From Paralvinella palmiformis (Eukaryota; Annelida; Polychaeta; Terebellida; Alvinellidae): a stretch of 64,000 bases of DNA. The stretch is taken from contig JAODUP010000166.1 of NCBI GenBank assembly GCA_025642065.1, positions 1 to 64,000 on the forward strand. Reading direction: 5' to 3'. Position numbers and translations under genes: made by a program. The notes below the pieces were generated by a model that saw only the letters and a list, made by a program, of their open reading frames with translations, made no database searches and was not told where the DNA came from. Below are positions 1-13,345 of this stretch, piece after piece (the first letter of the stretch is position 1; each line of letters opens with the position of its first letter).

Positions 1-704
1 CAGACCCTCTAAATGATGCCTATTCATCAACCACCAATACCAAAGTGAAGCGTTATGTAGCTGACCAACCATCAATGAGTGATTACTCTACAGCTACACC
101 AGTAAGTGAAGATGTCTATAATGACACACCAACGTCTCCCCGGTGAAAATCCAACAAAAAAAAAACCCCCCCAACCAAAGAGGAAAAAAAAAAGGGCACC
201 AGCAAAATTAAACCTATGAACAATATTCAAGTGTTTATTCATATCACCACTGATTTGATCATTTTTATTTACATGTATCATACATTGTTTGGTAACTTCA
301 AAAACAATGGAAAAAGAAGTATGTTGTAATATCCACTAGTTTTAATTATATCGGTATAGTCTTATATTATGACACAGCTACTACTACTCCTTTGTATACA
401 ATGATATCACCCTATTGTGGTGCCACCTACCGATGTGTTGTCTATTGTTAGCCTAATAAAGCCATGCGTTCTCAACTGGCGTTATCACTTATTAATTGTT
501 CTACTGAATAGAACATATTGAAACATAACTCATTGCGGTTCAATCGCTGGCAAGGAAATGACCAAATATGTTCCTTCTTTTCCTTTCGACAGGATGTGAA
601 TTGTTACAAGTATATCATACCAATTAATGAAAAATCAGGTAGCATTATATTAAGTATCGCTGTTACTGAACTGATACGAAAGTGTTAAAGACTGTAAAGC
701 CATA
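1..704. other. No gene seen
   Basis: AT-rich sequence with no open frame that resembles a known protein. It contains short homopolymers near 160-200 and a CTACTACTACT stretch near 378 like the tails of LINEs elsewhere in the window, but I cannot place an element boundary. Confidence 0.4.
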
Positions 705-872
705 ATTGGGATGAGCTGAAAGTTTTTTGCTGAAGTTGAACAAGGATAAGTCTGAATTCATGATGTTCTTATTCCAGCAACGTACGAAGAAAACTGAGAA
801 TACTCATTCTTCATTGCCTATAAGAAATTTTGGCCTTATTACAGATACAACATTTGGGATGGAGATGTAAGA
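705..872 (+). mobile_element. LINE reverse-transcriptase fragment
   Basis: Translation in one frame gives residues such as LLKLNKDKSEFMMF and, further on, NFGLITDTTFGMEM. These match the same part of the LINE at 3.3-4.9 kb (MLKLNKDQTKFIVF, NLGLILDNTLGMEK), just after the FADDT region of the reverse transcriptase. Both ends are missing and no open frame of any length survives, so this is an old, dead fragment of the same CR1/L2-like family. Confidence 0.55.
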
Positions 873-1294
873 ACGGTAGTACTAAATAAAGAGACATCAT
901 CAACATAAGCAAACGAGTTATATAAGTGGTTGCCGACACGTACCCCGTGTTTACAAAAAGACAATTCAAGCATTAAACAAGACATAAATAAGTTAAATAG
1001 ACAGGTGAAAGTATACTTTCTTGGGGGGGGGGGGTACCACGAGTAACTTTAAAATACGTGCTATAGTGTATATAACCATCCCATTTGATGACAACATCTA
1101 GACTAGAATACCATTTGCGTAAGAATCGCCAATGTACAACAGGTAAAACATTATATAATTTATCAAATAAACCGTCGTGCAATATAGAGTCAAAATATTT
1201 ATCGGCATCTGTGTTACATGAGTACCTAATAACTTGCTAATTAACACTTTATTTGTGCACACATGATATTGAAAAAACAAAGCTGTGAATAAAA

Positions 1295-1444
1295 AGACAT
1301 TTCACTGCCAGGTCACTTCACAGCCTACAATTTGCGATCAATTCACAGCAAATCACAACAACATAAATGAAAATGGATTAGGTTATTTCACAGCCTATTT
1401 TCTTTTCTGTGTTCAAGGCGTATTTTCAGTTTTTAAATGAAAAC

Positions 1445-1529
<85 letters not shown>

Positions 1530-3318
1530 AGGTATAGAATAAATATATTTTTCATCGTGTCAATTTATCATCAATTATCACATACAACAATCATGGTTCA
1601 AGCCATTGTCCGTTCATTTCTTTTATTCGGATATATACATATACAGCTATTAAAACGCAACACATACTTTCCATCATATAATCATATAAACAATGTCATA
1701 AGTTCATTTTGAGTCTACAGCTCAACAATATAGAATAATTTAGGCCTGCCCAGCTTAGAACAAAGAATAGACATGGAATATTAACAATATTTGTGTTTGC
1801 GTTAACATGTTAGAGATAGAGAAACTATAACTTTCGTAATTAATAACCCATCTTTTACTGCTGTCATTAGCAAAAAACAAAACAATTATGTTTCTACCAC
1901 TATTTGAGGTATTTAATAATTAATTTAATAACATTTCAATTATAACCAGTGGTTTATATAGATATATACGTACCATTTGTATACGTTTAAAAAATGTGGA
2001 TACAGGTGATCATGTAAATACCCAGCTAATTACTACTGCAATTAGGGAAACATAATCTGATTATAGTCATGCCATTTTACAAGTCCAATTATATTATTAA
2101 CATCTTCATTGGGTCTAGTGCATGTAACTCTAAGCTTACATACTCATTTTGTGATTAATAGGTTGGGCCCACTGCTTGGGTCATGTCAAGTGGGGACGTG
2201 TCTACTTCAAATTGTTATGCTTATTAAAAATATATCATTTTACATTACCTTTCTTTTCCTTTCAGGAAACGAAAAGAAATTACCTTCTTTGTGTATACGT
2301 TTCCTGTTACTGCAGTCGAAAGCGACGCAGAATGAACCACTGCCCTTAGAAGCCATGTAACTAAGGCAGCTGTCCGTGACAAGTCACCTCCTGCCGCAAG
2401 GATCGCTGCGCTTCTTATATTCAAAATGGCACCATATGTTAAAACGTCAAGTAGCACGGCTTGTTATAAACAGTGTTTGGTAATAGTCTGTACTGTTGAT
2501 TATATGTACACAATGTACTTTAATCACTTGCTGTTTTTTTCTTTGTAAATTTACAAGGCAATATGAGTGCATATTCACTTACTATAAAAGTGCTAATTGC
2601 TCACCCTATGCGACTCTTTTTTCCGAATATCTGGTCTTATTGAAGCAGATACTGTGGCACTTGTTATAGGTGGGCGTGCCATTTGAGATATGCTGTGTTT
2701 AATACTGTAGGAAAGGCATCTTTCTTCAAAACCAGTTTATTTGCCACCCCTATATTATGTTGCATTTTATTGTGATATTTGTCACCACAAATATATATAC
2801 TACATATAGGAAGTACTGGTGGAGCGCCATTTGTCTCGTATTCATTGCCAAAATGCGTCCATAGGTGTATTCGGTTTTTTCTTCAAAAATGGCGGGGGAT
2901 ATCCATGAACAGAAATCTCACTTTTCAAATAATATTACCGCATCCGTACACATCACCGCGCCAAACCATATTTCAAATTGATTCTAGTATACATCTAGTA
3001 TACATCTAAATATACTGGTCGTAAGACACAAAACACGAAATTAGCACCGCTATCACACTAGTTAACGATGTAAATAAAATCAATTCCACAACGAAACAAG
3101 CAATGGCGACGCTATATCACGTGACGTCACAAGCTTTAGCGCTCAACAACAGAGCCATTAAAAGAAATAATCATGTGTATTGTTTAACAACATAAAATGT
3201 ATAATTAGAAGGCAATAAAAACAATATTGAAAAATTCAAAAGTCCGAGGCCTTTAGGTTTTCACTATTTACTTTATTTCTACGGCTTTTTAATGTTCAGA
3301 ACCACCTACAGCTAAACT
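1295..3318 (+). repeat. Segmental duplication block, copy 1 (matches 17140-17965)
   Basis: The block starts around the words CCTACAATTTGCGATCA and TTCACAGCCTATTTTCTTTT, runs through a (TA)n tract at 1448-1527, then TAACTAAGGCAGCT near 2358 and CACTAGTTAACGATGTAAAT near 3056. The same words occur in the same order at 17140-17965, where the block is shorter. Both copies lie directly before a minus-strand sulfotransferase-like pseudogene. No protein is supported inside; open frames here are short and of repeat composition. Confidence 0.7.
1448..1527. repeat. (TA)n microsatellite
   Basis: About 80 bp of uninterrupted TA inside the duplicated block. The matching position in the second block (17287-17391) is also a CA/TA microsatellite. 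Confidence 0.95.
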
Positions 3319-4905
3319 GGTGATTTAAACTTCCATGTGGACATTAAGTCTAATGTTGAAGCTCGTACGTTTTACAGTATTTTAGATTCACATGGATTGA
3401 ATCAACATGTCAACAGTACAACTCATAAAATAGGCCATACATTAGATTTGGTCATCTCTAGATAATCGAGTCCCATCATAGTAGGAACTCCTTCTGTATT
3501 TGACTTCAGCGATCATCTGGCTGTACAGGTCATTATTAATATGAATAAGCCTGATTGCATACAAAGAAAGATCAGATACAGAAGATATCGTGGCATAAAT
3601 ATTAAATAATTTATTGGGGATCTACAGTCGTCTTAACGCCTAAGTAATTGTGAGGTATCAGTTGACGAGCTGGTAGAAGCCTATGACAAAGGTGTCCAGA
3701 GTATCATAACTCACCATGCTCCTTCGTCTTAAAAAATCATCACGTTGAGACCAGAAACTCTTTGGTACTCTGATAAACTCAGATCCACTAAGAAAATTCG
3801 GAGGAAAGCAAAGAGAACCTGGGTCTTCTTTTTGGTGTACCACAGGGATCCGTTTTAGGACCAATAATTACTGTATGCATACCAAACCAGTAGGTGAATT
3901 AATAAATGGGATAATATTAAATATCATTGTTATGCCGATGATACACATTTAAAGTCATGTGATAAATGGGATGATATTTCATTTTCAATTGAATCTTGTA
4001 TTGTAGACATAAGTATCTGGATGAACAGCAACATGCTGAAATTGAATAAGGACCAGACAAAATTCATTGTTTTCTCATCCAAGCAACATGTAAGACAAGT
4101 GAGAATCTTCATATTAAGGTAGGATCCAGTTATATAAATTCTTCCATGTCTGAAAGAAATCTAGGGCTTATATTAGATAATACCCTAGGAATGGAGAAGC
4201 AGGTGAATTATATATGTAAGTCCTGTTATTATCAAATAAGACATATAGGATTTATTCGTAAGTTCATCAATGATGAGACATGCAAGACTTTAGTCCAAGC
4301 CCTTATTATTTCTCGACTGGAATATGGCAATGCATTACTGTATAATATCCCCCTCTCTCTGACAAACCGCCTACAGTGAGTGCAGAACTGTGATGCACGT
4401 CTGTTGACACCCACTCGCAAAATGGAACATATAACACCAGTTTTGTTCCAGCTGCACTGGCTTTCTGTATGTTTCAGATCATTGTACAAGATCCTGTTTC
4501 TTACGTTCAAAGTACTGAATGGAACAGCACCAGTGTATCTAAGCAATCTGAACGAAAAAATATATACCAGTGAGAATGCTCCGATCTGAGTCCTATTCAA
4601 TTTTGAGAGTACCAAGAAGTCATACAGCAATGTATGGAGAGAGATCATTACGAGCATCAGCTCCCAGGTTATGGAACGAGTTGCCAAACCACATACAACT
4701 CGCAGCAAGTAGAGACATGTTTTGTAAAGTTCTTAAAACCCATTTATTTAAATTGGCGTTTTTATAATATTAAACCAGTTTCGTATGTATGAAATGTATT
4801 TGATCTATATGAGCTCAGAATAGGTTTTAATTGTGTTTTAAATGTTAAGCGCCTTAGAGCAAGTTCATTTGAATAAGGCGCTACATAAAATACTACTACT
4901 ATGAT
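3316..4905 (+). mobile_element. Degenerate CR1/L2-like LINE
   Basis: The 5' part encodes the end of an APE-type endonuclease (DFNFHVDIKSNVEA, then HTLDLVIS and FSDHLAVQV). The middle has the reverse-transcriptase metal site as YADDTHLK near 3935, followed by LNKDQTKFIVF and a C-terminal stretch near 4570-4767 with PRLWNELPNHIQ. The 3' end has an inverted pair, GCGCCTTAGAGC and AATAAGGCGC, then TACTACTACTA, which is a usual tail for this group. Many stops and frameshifts make it dead. Host sequence on either side joins up at 17960-17990 without the element, which is an empty-site match. Confidence 0.8.
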
Positions 4906-5135
4906 GGTAATACTATTTTCAAAGTAGAAATAAGATAATCTCGTCATACTATTACTTAAATAACCTTTTAAGATGTAGTGCTTTATATTATCTTCAGTTC
5001 AAGAGAAGTACAAGCATAAAGATAAATTTAAGTCTAGAGCTGAAATATTATATTGAATTACAAATATAAAAGTGACCAAATAAAATATGAAAATTAACCT
5101 TACTACTACTTCTAATGATAAAATAACTTATTTCG

Positions 5136-6100
5136 TGGTTCTAAACTGTTGGATAAGCGAAATGATTGATCCTGATCGACATCTAGACCAGGTATACCAT
5201 ACTCTTCCGACATGGCACGAGCAGCATCGATAAATTCTGATGATAGTTCAATTGGATTTTCCAAAGCATCCCCCACTTTCTCTCGACTGATTGGTGAGTT
5301 AGCTTGCGAATCTTTTCCATCGTAGCCTTAGCTATTTCCATGAATAAATCTGGAAACTGACGCATCTGGAATATTTTCTTTGTGATATTGTCCTCGTATG
5401 TTAGATCTCCATAATGCACTCCTCCGTAAACGTTGATTCTATGTTTTACATTTGGTAACGAATATTTTGTTTATGATATTGTCCTCGTAGGTTGGATCTT
5501 CACAATGCACTACGTAAACATTGATTCCATGTTTTACATTTTGTAACTTGAATTGGACCTCGATCTATGAAGAACTGAATTGCTTCAAGAAATATAGGTT
5601 TTAAGATGTAAGCAACTACCTGTTTTACCAAAGCCGCATATTACTTACACAGCATACGGATTGTGTTTCTAAACATACGACGCACTATCGCGCCGTGTCA
5701 GATAAACAAACATATTGTCTACAGATGGTAGATATACATGTTGGTTCATTAAAACAAACGCATCTACTAGATTCTTTAAACAGTGCTGTTACCAATGTTC
5801 CACCACAACGACCCTGGTTATGGGGGAAGATGATCTTGGCTCCTACTTGTTGCATTTCTTCTGCTAATTTATTGAAATAATTAAGAGGTATGGTGAAAGG
5901 TTTGTCAGTGACAGAGAACTCTCCCATCCAAAGGAAGTTGTGTAAGAATATTTCATCTGGTCTTGCTTTTCTGAATAAAATGGTCTTAACGTGAGCTGAT
6001 ATTTTATAATTATAGTTTCTTGCTGGCAATAACTAGTTGATGAACTCCAGTATATCTCATGTACATTCTCCTGGTGGTATTGTAGAAATAGTTGATCATA
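5136..6100 (-). pseudogene. Sulfotransferase-like pseudogene (copy A)
   Basis: Minus-strand relative of the intact gene at 14252. It keeps the P-loop-like HNQGRCGGTLV with the following FNEPTCIST, and C-terminal words. Between the FRK and RPDEIFLHNF segments, about 50 residues are deleted. The region after CRQYVC is frameshifted and the 3'-phosphosulfate-binding part is missing, since only the YEDNITKKIF part onward can be followed. In the final coding segment the reading frame slips at the DSQANSP segment, and the family stop TGA has become CGA. It cannot encode a working enzyme. Confidence 0.85.
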
Positions 6101-6490
6101 CACAATGTCCTTGATGTCAATATATCTGTAATGTGAATGTATTGCGACCTACCTTTGTTCAGGTGTTTGATAAAAGAATTGCTTATATGCTATCCACTTA
6201 TCTCATGTTATTGTACAATGGGCCATTAATGATAACAAGAACGTTTACATGATAAGAGAATCAAATAAATCATGCAATTGATATAATAATAATAACAACA
6301 ATAATAATAATATTAGTAATAATAATAATAATCAGATTGATCCACTATGCATTCATTTCTACGTGCCTCATTACTACACAAAAACAAGAATATCCAGCTA
6401 ATAATCATATCCAGATCGTCAAAGACATGGGGGTCGCTCGCCCCATTTAACCTACCATATGCACAAAAGTGGCCGTAAAACATTAATCGT

Positions 6491-6546
<56 letters not shown>

Positions 6547-6880
6547 TACAAAGAACATTTGAAACATAACCAAGCAATATGGCAAATCATGATAAGCCAT
6601 AACAGTGTTAGATAGCAACATTACAAAACGTAACTTACCAAATGGTCTGCAGGAAGTAAATTGTATTGGTATTTATAATTCTGTGTGGTTTTTCATTTTG
6701 TATTATATATATATATATATATAATATATATAATATATTATATATAATAATTATATATATTTGTCAAAAAACGTGTTTATTCAGCTGAGTATCAACACTT
6801 ACTATCACAACATTCAGAGAAATTGCTACCAAACATGACACCAAAATTTGGTGCAGTGGCGTAAAGTTCAAAAGTATACA

Positions 6881-6932
<52 letters not shown>

Positions 6933-7967
6933 ATGCTTAGTACTAAAATAATTAGAAGGCCAATTAATTTATTGGCGTGTCCTTGTAGACAAGGTCTAAA
7001 ACCAGTAATTTTATCACTATGCAAAAAGCACCACCCAATAGAAATACATGTAGGAAATGCAAGTATTGACTTCATATAATTTTAGCCAATGTGCATTAAG
7101 TGTGAAACGATAGCTAATATTGTAAAAATATTAATCTTGATGCTCTTCTTGCTCATATCGTTTGAAAATGAGTAAATCACTTTTATAAATAAAAAAGATT
7201 AATCTACAGAGCCGCTAGTGTCACTAACAAGTTAAATGAAGTTATATACTTATTACCTCTGTAATAAACAAAGCTCCAATGTCTCTCGACACTAAACGGA
7301 TGCACAAAAGTTGTATATTATATTCGTTATCTTTACATTAATATCAAAGTGCGAGTATTAAGTGGTAATACAAAGAATGTCATTGGTAGAGTGCCATTTT
7401 ACAATGCATTAGTAGTTTAGTGGCAAACGAACGTCATAAACTTTTTATTATTTTATGGACGTAACTCTTCTACTTCTAAATGAAGATGATATTTTGGTCC
7501 ATGGTCTTTACTTGAGACGTTTCCGGCAAAACAATCCATTAGAGTGGACGGGAATGGGTGGAACGAAGATAAGTAGATGTTCTGTAAAAAAAGGAGTTTG
7601 GATATCTATTCAGAAATTTCACTTGTTAGTCCGATCCTTGACCTACTGATTCCCGTGGACTGTATAAACACCATGACAAGTAATTTATTATCTATAGCTA
7701 TTCGCATATATTGTAACGGCTGTTTTATATCACAATTGAAGATCTATTATTTGCTTAGAGGATAGTAGCAATTTATATACAAATGGGATATTGAAAGGCA
7801 AGATATGATTTATGTCACTGTTAAAAGTTGTATGATAATGCTTAGAACAATTAAGGATAATATCATTTTAATCTGTCAATGATGAATTTATAAAACTGTT
7901 TCATCACATATTTAATAAGGCATAAACTAATTTCACTTAACATTCTGTGAAATATTACTGGAGGAGA
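6101..7967. other. Intergenic duplicate flank with microsatellites
   Basis: No gene. 6110-6350, 6560-6690 and 6820-7560 have close matches in the same order at 19430-19660, 20060-20190 and 20520-21090, for example GGCAAATCATGATAAGCCAT at 6579 and 20073. TA tracts occur at 6489-6542, 6703-6760 and 6883-6927, with an (ATA/ATT)n tract near 6280-6335. A short end of a SINE (GTGGCCGTAAAACATTAATC) lies at 6471. Confidence 0.6.
6883..6927. repeat. (TA)n microsatellite
   Basis: About 45 bp of perfect TA within the duplicated flank; the matching place in the second copy of the flank has lost it. Confidence 0.95.
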
Positions 7968-8510
7968 TGGAAGTCTACCCATACCTGCAATTATTTACCA
8001 CATTCAGTGCTTCGAGACGATTGCTCACTCTACGTAATAACCCCAACTGAGGCCATTTTTATACAGGTAAAGAAATGGCCAGATGAAATATTCTTACACG
8101 ACTTCCTTCGGATGGGACAGTTCGCTGTCGCTGACAAACTCATCTCCATACCTCTGAATCACTTCAATAAATTAGCAGAAGAGATGGAAGATGAAGGAGC
8201 CAAGATCATCTTGCTGCATAATAAAGGTCTTTGTGGTGGTATATTGGTAACAGCACTGTTTAAAGAAACGGGTAGATGCTTCTGTTTTAACGAAGCACCC
8301 TGTATTATGACAATATGCAAGCATTTATTCGTTTTCCATAATTGGCACGGTGCGACAGCACGCCGTATGCTTAGAAACGCTATATGTATGCTGTGTACGC
8401 CATATGGAGCAGCACTAAAAGAAAGAGTGGTCGCTTATGTGATAAAACCGGTGTTTCTTAACGTGATTATCGTTGAAATGACACGGGAAGTGTTTCCCGA
8501 AGCAATCCAG

Positions 8511-8578
<68 letters not shown>

Positions 8579-8984
8579 TGATCCGATTGAAGTAACCACA
8601 TCATTACGTCGGATTGGAAACATCATTAAGTCAATGAACATGTTGGTGTATTTGCCCAATTTTGTAAACGTCGTTCAATCATTAACTAAATTGTTAGGCG
8701 AGTACAATACAGAGTTCAGAAGTTGGAACTGTGTTATTCATCCAGAGTTTGATCTTGGCTACAGAGGCACCTGTTTCACTGTATATTATTACTTAGAAGG
8801 CAAAAGCTGCGATGGAAAAAGATTCGCTAACTCACCACTCAGTCGAGAGAAAGCGCAAGATGCTTCATAAAATTCGATTGAGCTACCACTAGAATTCAAG
8901 GATGCTGCTCGTGCCATGTCGGAAGAGTACGGCATACCTGGTCCAGATGTCTATCAGGATAAATCATTTCGTTTATCAATTTAA
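7968..8984 (+). pseudogene. Sulfotransferase-like pseudogene with in-frame (TA)n (copy B)
   Basis: The family start ATGGAAGTC is visible at 7968. Codons about 14-90 are then deleted and the frame changes, so the long open frame (7947-8870) does not begin at the family start. It keeps RDDCSLY, PDEIFLHDF and the P-loop-like HNKGLCGG, where the usual Arg is Leu. A TA tract of about 65 bp has expanded inside the codons for the 3'-phosphosulfate-binding motif. It inserts about 21 Tyr/Ile residues between AIQL and RDPIEV without closing the frame. The segment LKHG...FMKKAK is deleted after YYYLE, followed by a stop before NSIELP. Flanking DNA on the 3' side matches that of the intact gene at 24889. 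Confidence 0.85.
8512..8576. repeat. (TA)n microsatellite inside pseudogene
   Basis: The tract begins and ends in sequence that reads TTCTTTATATATCGTGAT in the intact paralogue, so it grew from a short native TATATAT run in the coding sequence. Confidence 0.9.
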
Positions 8985-10060
8985 ACATTAAAAGTAGTAA
9001 TAAGGTTAATCTGCATATTTTATTTGATATCTTTTTGTATTTGTAATTAAATGTAATATTTCAATTCTAGGCTTATGTTTATGTTTTGGCCTGTACCTTT
9101 CTTCAACTGAAGATAATCCGAAGTGCTAATTCGTAAACAGGTATTTTGTATCGTCGAGTTGTTATAATTGTTTTTAAATAATATTATATATAAGTTATTG
9201 ATATCTTTTAATTAGGTAATGTGCCATACTTAACCTAGACATAAAATGGTAATGTAAGTAAACACTCAAATTGGCTGACGAGATTATCTTCATCCTTAAG
9301 TAGCGACAAATCTTATTATGTAATAACCACATGTCGCAAGAAACAGTCAAACGTTTACATAGTACAAGATAATAATAGGTACTTAACATGTTTCATTTAA
9401 GGTTAGGATTAAATAGGTTTTTTTTTAGATTTCAGGCATATAGTGACGCTCATAAATTATCGAAAATCTCCCACCAAATGTACATGGAATCTACACAAAA
9501 ACAGAACATAGCTGTACGTGAAAAATGTTCTTCCAGCCTACCAGTATTGCACCCCACTTGACAACATCGTTCTAAGATAAATATTACCCCGTAATATCAG
9601 ATGATTGTAATGGATGTTACCCAAAGCTATTAACATATTTTAATAGATAAAAAGTTATCGCTATCAATAGCCACTAGCATACAACTGCCATCCTCACGAA
9701 TTCTCATAGGGCAACGAATGGCCTAACAAATTATCGTAATGGGCTCAGATTAGTCTTACTATAATCTGCTAATAATATAGGTGCGAACAATCCACACTAT
9801 TGCGGTAAAATTCGAATAACATTAGCTTTCCTGGAAATTTGAGTATTTATAGAATTTGCGGATCATTGTATTAAATCTGACATCTAAAATTTAATAGTTT
9901 TCTCATTTATCGATCTCAAGGTTCAAAATAAATACACTTGTCATTTTTAACGGTATCTACAAATTTAAAGAAAGAAGATGAGCAACTACGTTTATATCGA
10001 GGACCGATCGTGCCATTTTAGATAGTATTCGTTTCGTATCGAAACTCACTTTAAGGCCAC
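8985..10060. repeat. 3' flank shared with the gene at 24889 (matches 26175-27190)
   Basis: No gene. The sequence can be followed along 26175-27190 with many small changes: for example TCAACTGAAGATAATCCGAAG against TGAACTGAAGTTAATATGAAG, and CATCAGATGATGG against TATCAGATGATTG near 9597. The copying unit therefore included at least 1 kb past the stop codon. Confidence 0.65.
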
Positions 10061-10130
10061 CGAATGTGTAAGAATAAAAATCTAAAGGACATAATAGTGA
10101 CTTATATTCCTTTATTTCATTACGTTAAAC

Positions 10131-10248
10131 AGTGTGTGTGTGTGTGTGTGTGTGTACACGTGTTTGCCTTCGTGTGTGTGTGTATGTGTGTGTGTATGTG
10201 TGTGTGTCGTGTGCGTGAGAGAGTGCATGTATGCCCATGTATGCACAG

Positions 10249-10323
<75 letters not shown>
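10131..10323. repeat. Compound (GT)n-(AC)n-(TA)n microsatellite
   Basis: GT-rich tract at 10131-10208, AC tract at 10252-10283 and TA tract at 10286-10323. The open frames across it are only translations of the repeat (Cys/Val, Thr/His, Tyr/Ile). Confidence 0.95.
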
Positions 10324-10327
<4 letters not shown>

Positions 10328-10597
10328 CATAATTAATAGTTCTTGTTTAACACATTTACCTTTCAACTGAATAAAATCCAGTTTACATGCTAATTAATTA
10401 CGTCGTTTAAGCAGTTAGTTTAGCACTAACAGGAAACATCTAAGCCAATCAAAAGCACGTGATAATAAAAACAAATGTCAGTGTTTGATAGAAGTATAAA
10501 GCATTTCCTGCTTTTTCGCTGGTGTTCGCAAAAGAAATATTATTAAAGTTTGTCTACATCTTAGTATTCATAATTAATTTATTGTCTGTTCAAGTAG

Positions 10598-10864
10598 ATG
10601 TTTTTCTGGTGGTTTTCCAAGCCAGTTTTCTGTTTTCATCGGTGTTCTAGTAATTTTCACACTGAACCATGGCATATTGTCCTGCTTACCTTCATAGGAA
10701 ATTTCCAATATTTGTTCATTTTCATCACTTGTATCTACATTGCATGGAACTTGTCATTTTACCTAACCATTTTCCGTTACCCTATGTTGATGTCAAATTT
10801 GTCCCAATACTATATTTTAGCCTACTATATCTCTGATCCGATCTGGGAAACTATTTTATGTTAA
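10598..10864 (+). other. Unassigned 88-codon open frame
   Basis: An ATG-started frame rich in Phe, Leu and Ile, with two or three hydrophobic stretches. I do not recognise it. It lies just before the endonuclease part of a LINE and could be its untranslated 5' region read by chance. AT-rich DNA readily gives such hydrophobic frames, so I do not call it a gene. Confidence 0.15.
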
Positions 10865-10959
10865 AGTCAAATAGTTCCAGCAGAGTGATAACCTTCACAC
10901 CTCCTCGCAGTCTTATGCCTATGATTAAATCTCGTATTATTTTTCTTACTATTTGTATA

Positions 10960-13345
10960 CTACTAGCAGGTGACATCCATATGAATCCATATTCTCACTG
11001 AGACTTGGCTTAGCCCTCATGACACAATCTCTTCTATTTTTAAAATCTGCCCCCCTTACTCTTCCTTTTACCAACAACAACGTCACACTTGATTATGTGG
11101 TGGTGGTGTTGGCTTTCTGGTATCCAATCAATTTAAAGTAAAGTCCTATTATGTCCAGATCGATTCTAGTTTTGAGGTTATCTGCATTGAATTTTCTGAC
11201 TGGTCATTTACTGGTTACTTTCTATGTCTCTATCGCCCTCCTGTAATAACTTCGTCCTTCTTTGTTGGGTTTTATGATTAACTAGAAAACTTAGTTACTA
11301 TTAATCCTGAATTTTTCATCCTTGGTGATTTCAACCTTCATTTAATGCACAGTCTACTGCTATAGCCACATTTAATGACATTTTAGCCACCTTTGACTTA
11401 AAACAACACGTTTCTTTCTCCACACGCAATCATGGTCATTGGCTTGATCTCCTCATAACCCGATCTACACCTAACTATATTCACACTAACTGCCTCAGAT
11501 GGTTTATCGGATCATTTCACTGTCATAGCAGAAATAACATTTAAACATAATCCAGTTGACTCTAAGTGTAATATTCTTTATCTGTATGCTCGCAGCATTG
11601 ACATTCTTCCATTTAATGATGACATAGTAACATCTGAACTTATCACCAACCCTAAAGCAGACTTATCACAATTATATGAACAATACCACACTACACTTAA
11701 CAAATGCGTAACAATTAAATCACCTTCACCTTGGATTTCCCCTGAAATTATTAATGCCAACGTGCATCGCCGATATTTTGAAAGCATATGAAGGAAATAA
11801 CGCACAAAACTTAACAGTGCCATTTCTGCAATAAAATCATGACTAAAGATAAATCTGACTTTTATAGGAACATGATCTCCAACAACTCTGACAATCCTCG
11901 ACAACCCTGGAACAGTATACATAGGACTCTCCATAGAAAGGCTTCCGTTTTTCTCTGCCCGATTATGATCAACAAACTCACTCTGCAATTCTTTTTCCAA
12001 GCATTTCAAGGATTAGATCACCCAAATTCATGCTTCTTTGCCAGTTTGTACTTTTACTTGTAATATTGATTTTCCAATTGTACACCAGTGCTTGAACCAG
12101 CCTCACTTATTGAAATCGCTTAACGAATTATAGCATTGCCTAATAAGTCCTATGAACTTTATCCTATCCCTGCATGTCTGCTAATATTTTGTCCTCACAC
12201 ACTAATTCGTATTACGCTCCGAAGTGTTCCCGTCTCATTTTAAACATGCCCATGTAAACTCCCCTTCTTAAGAAAACATCTTTACTAGTCAATGCCCTAA
12301 ACCGCTATAGACATATTTCTAATCTATCTTTCATATTTAAACTATTAGATAAAGTCGTATCCGGTCGTTGGAACATTCACTTAAATTGTAATCACTTGTC
12401 TATTGTTTTTCAGTCTGTTTACAAACGCATTCACTCTACAGAAACTGCTCTCCTGAAAGTTCACAATGAGATATCCCTAAACATGAACACAGGAAAGGTC
12501 ATTGCACTAACACTATTAGATTTAGCTGGAGCTTTTGACACCATTGATTACTCTCTCCTTCTAGATCAACTCTCTGATTAACATACCATATCGGGCACAG
12601 CACTCATTTGGGTCCGCTCATTCGTACTAAATAGGTTTCAATCAGTAAAAATAAGAACCTGTTTTTCAAAGGCAATGCCTTTATCCTGCGGGGCCCAAAG
12701 GCTCTCTTCTTGGACCGCTGCTGTTTACTCTATATATCACACCACTAAGCTCTCTTATTCATAGCCACAAATTAGACCATCATTTATATGAAGATGACAC
12801 GCGAGTATTCATGAGGTCTTATCTACAGCAGACACTTATTGTTCCATTAAACAGCCGGGTGACTGTTTCAGTAATATATCTGGCTGGATGACAAATAAAA
12901 GGCTTAGGCTCAAATGCGACTTAGCATTCATTACTAGTAAGCTTCATTACTGCAACTCACTTCTTTTTAACATCGCATTTAAGGATATTCTAAAACTTCA
13001 GTGTATTCAGAACTGCTTAAATGGGGTTTGCAACTTCCCCTGTTTTTTCCATTTTGTTTTCTTCGAAATTTTCCCCCTTTTTTTTACCGTTCAATCTCAC
13101 ATCATTTTAAAACTCTGCACCATTGCCTATCAAACTCTTTCTTCTGGAGAACCTTCGTATCTACTTTCCATGCTTTCTTTCTAACATCCAAGCTCATGGT
13201 GCTCCGTTCATCTGGTTTCCACTCCATCTAATCATTTGTTAATGAAGTTTGCAGTATACTTGGACTATGACATTGCCTAACCCCTGTACTAAGGGCGCCA
13301 GTGAGCTCGATTCTTTTCGAGAATGTTAGGGCAACAGAAGATGCA
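10960..13345 (+). mobile_element. CR1/L2-like LINE, degenerate but long
   Basis: Endonuclease words appear in order across frames: ETWL-like sequence near 11005 followed by SPHDTISSIFK, GGGVGFLVSNQFK near 11100, YFLCLYRPP near 11220, ILGDFNLHL near 11320 and DGLSDHFTVIAEI near 11505. Reverse-transcriptase words follow: STETALLKVHNEI and LLDLAGAFDTIDYSLLL (12430-12570), then the FCGAQ segment and YCNSLLFNI near 12950. The 3' end near 13290-13345 has GGGCGCCAGTGAGCTCG and AGGGCAACAGAAGATGC. The same family recurs on the minus strand at 42265-43075. Stops and frameshifts throughout. Confidence 0.8.

Noticed and set aside
1437..1712. Open frames made of Tyr/Ile, Thr/His or Cys/Val repeats (also at 10064-10370, 16644-16887, 59327-59758, 61380-61631)
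   Set aside because: They are translations of TA, CA and GT microsatellites.
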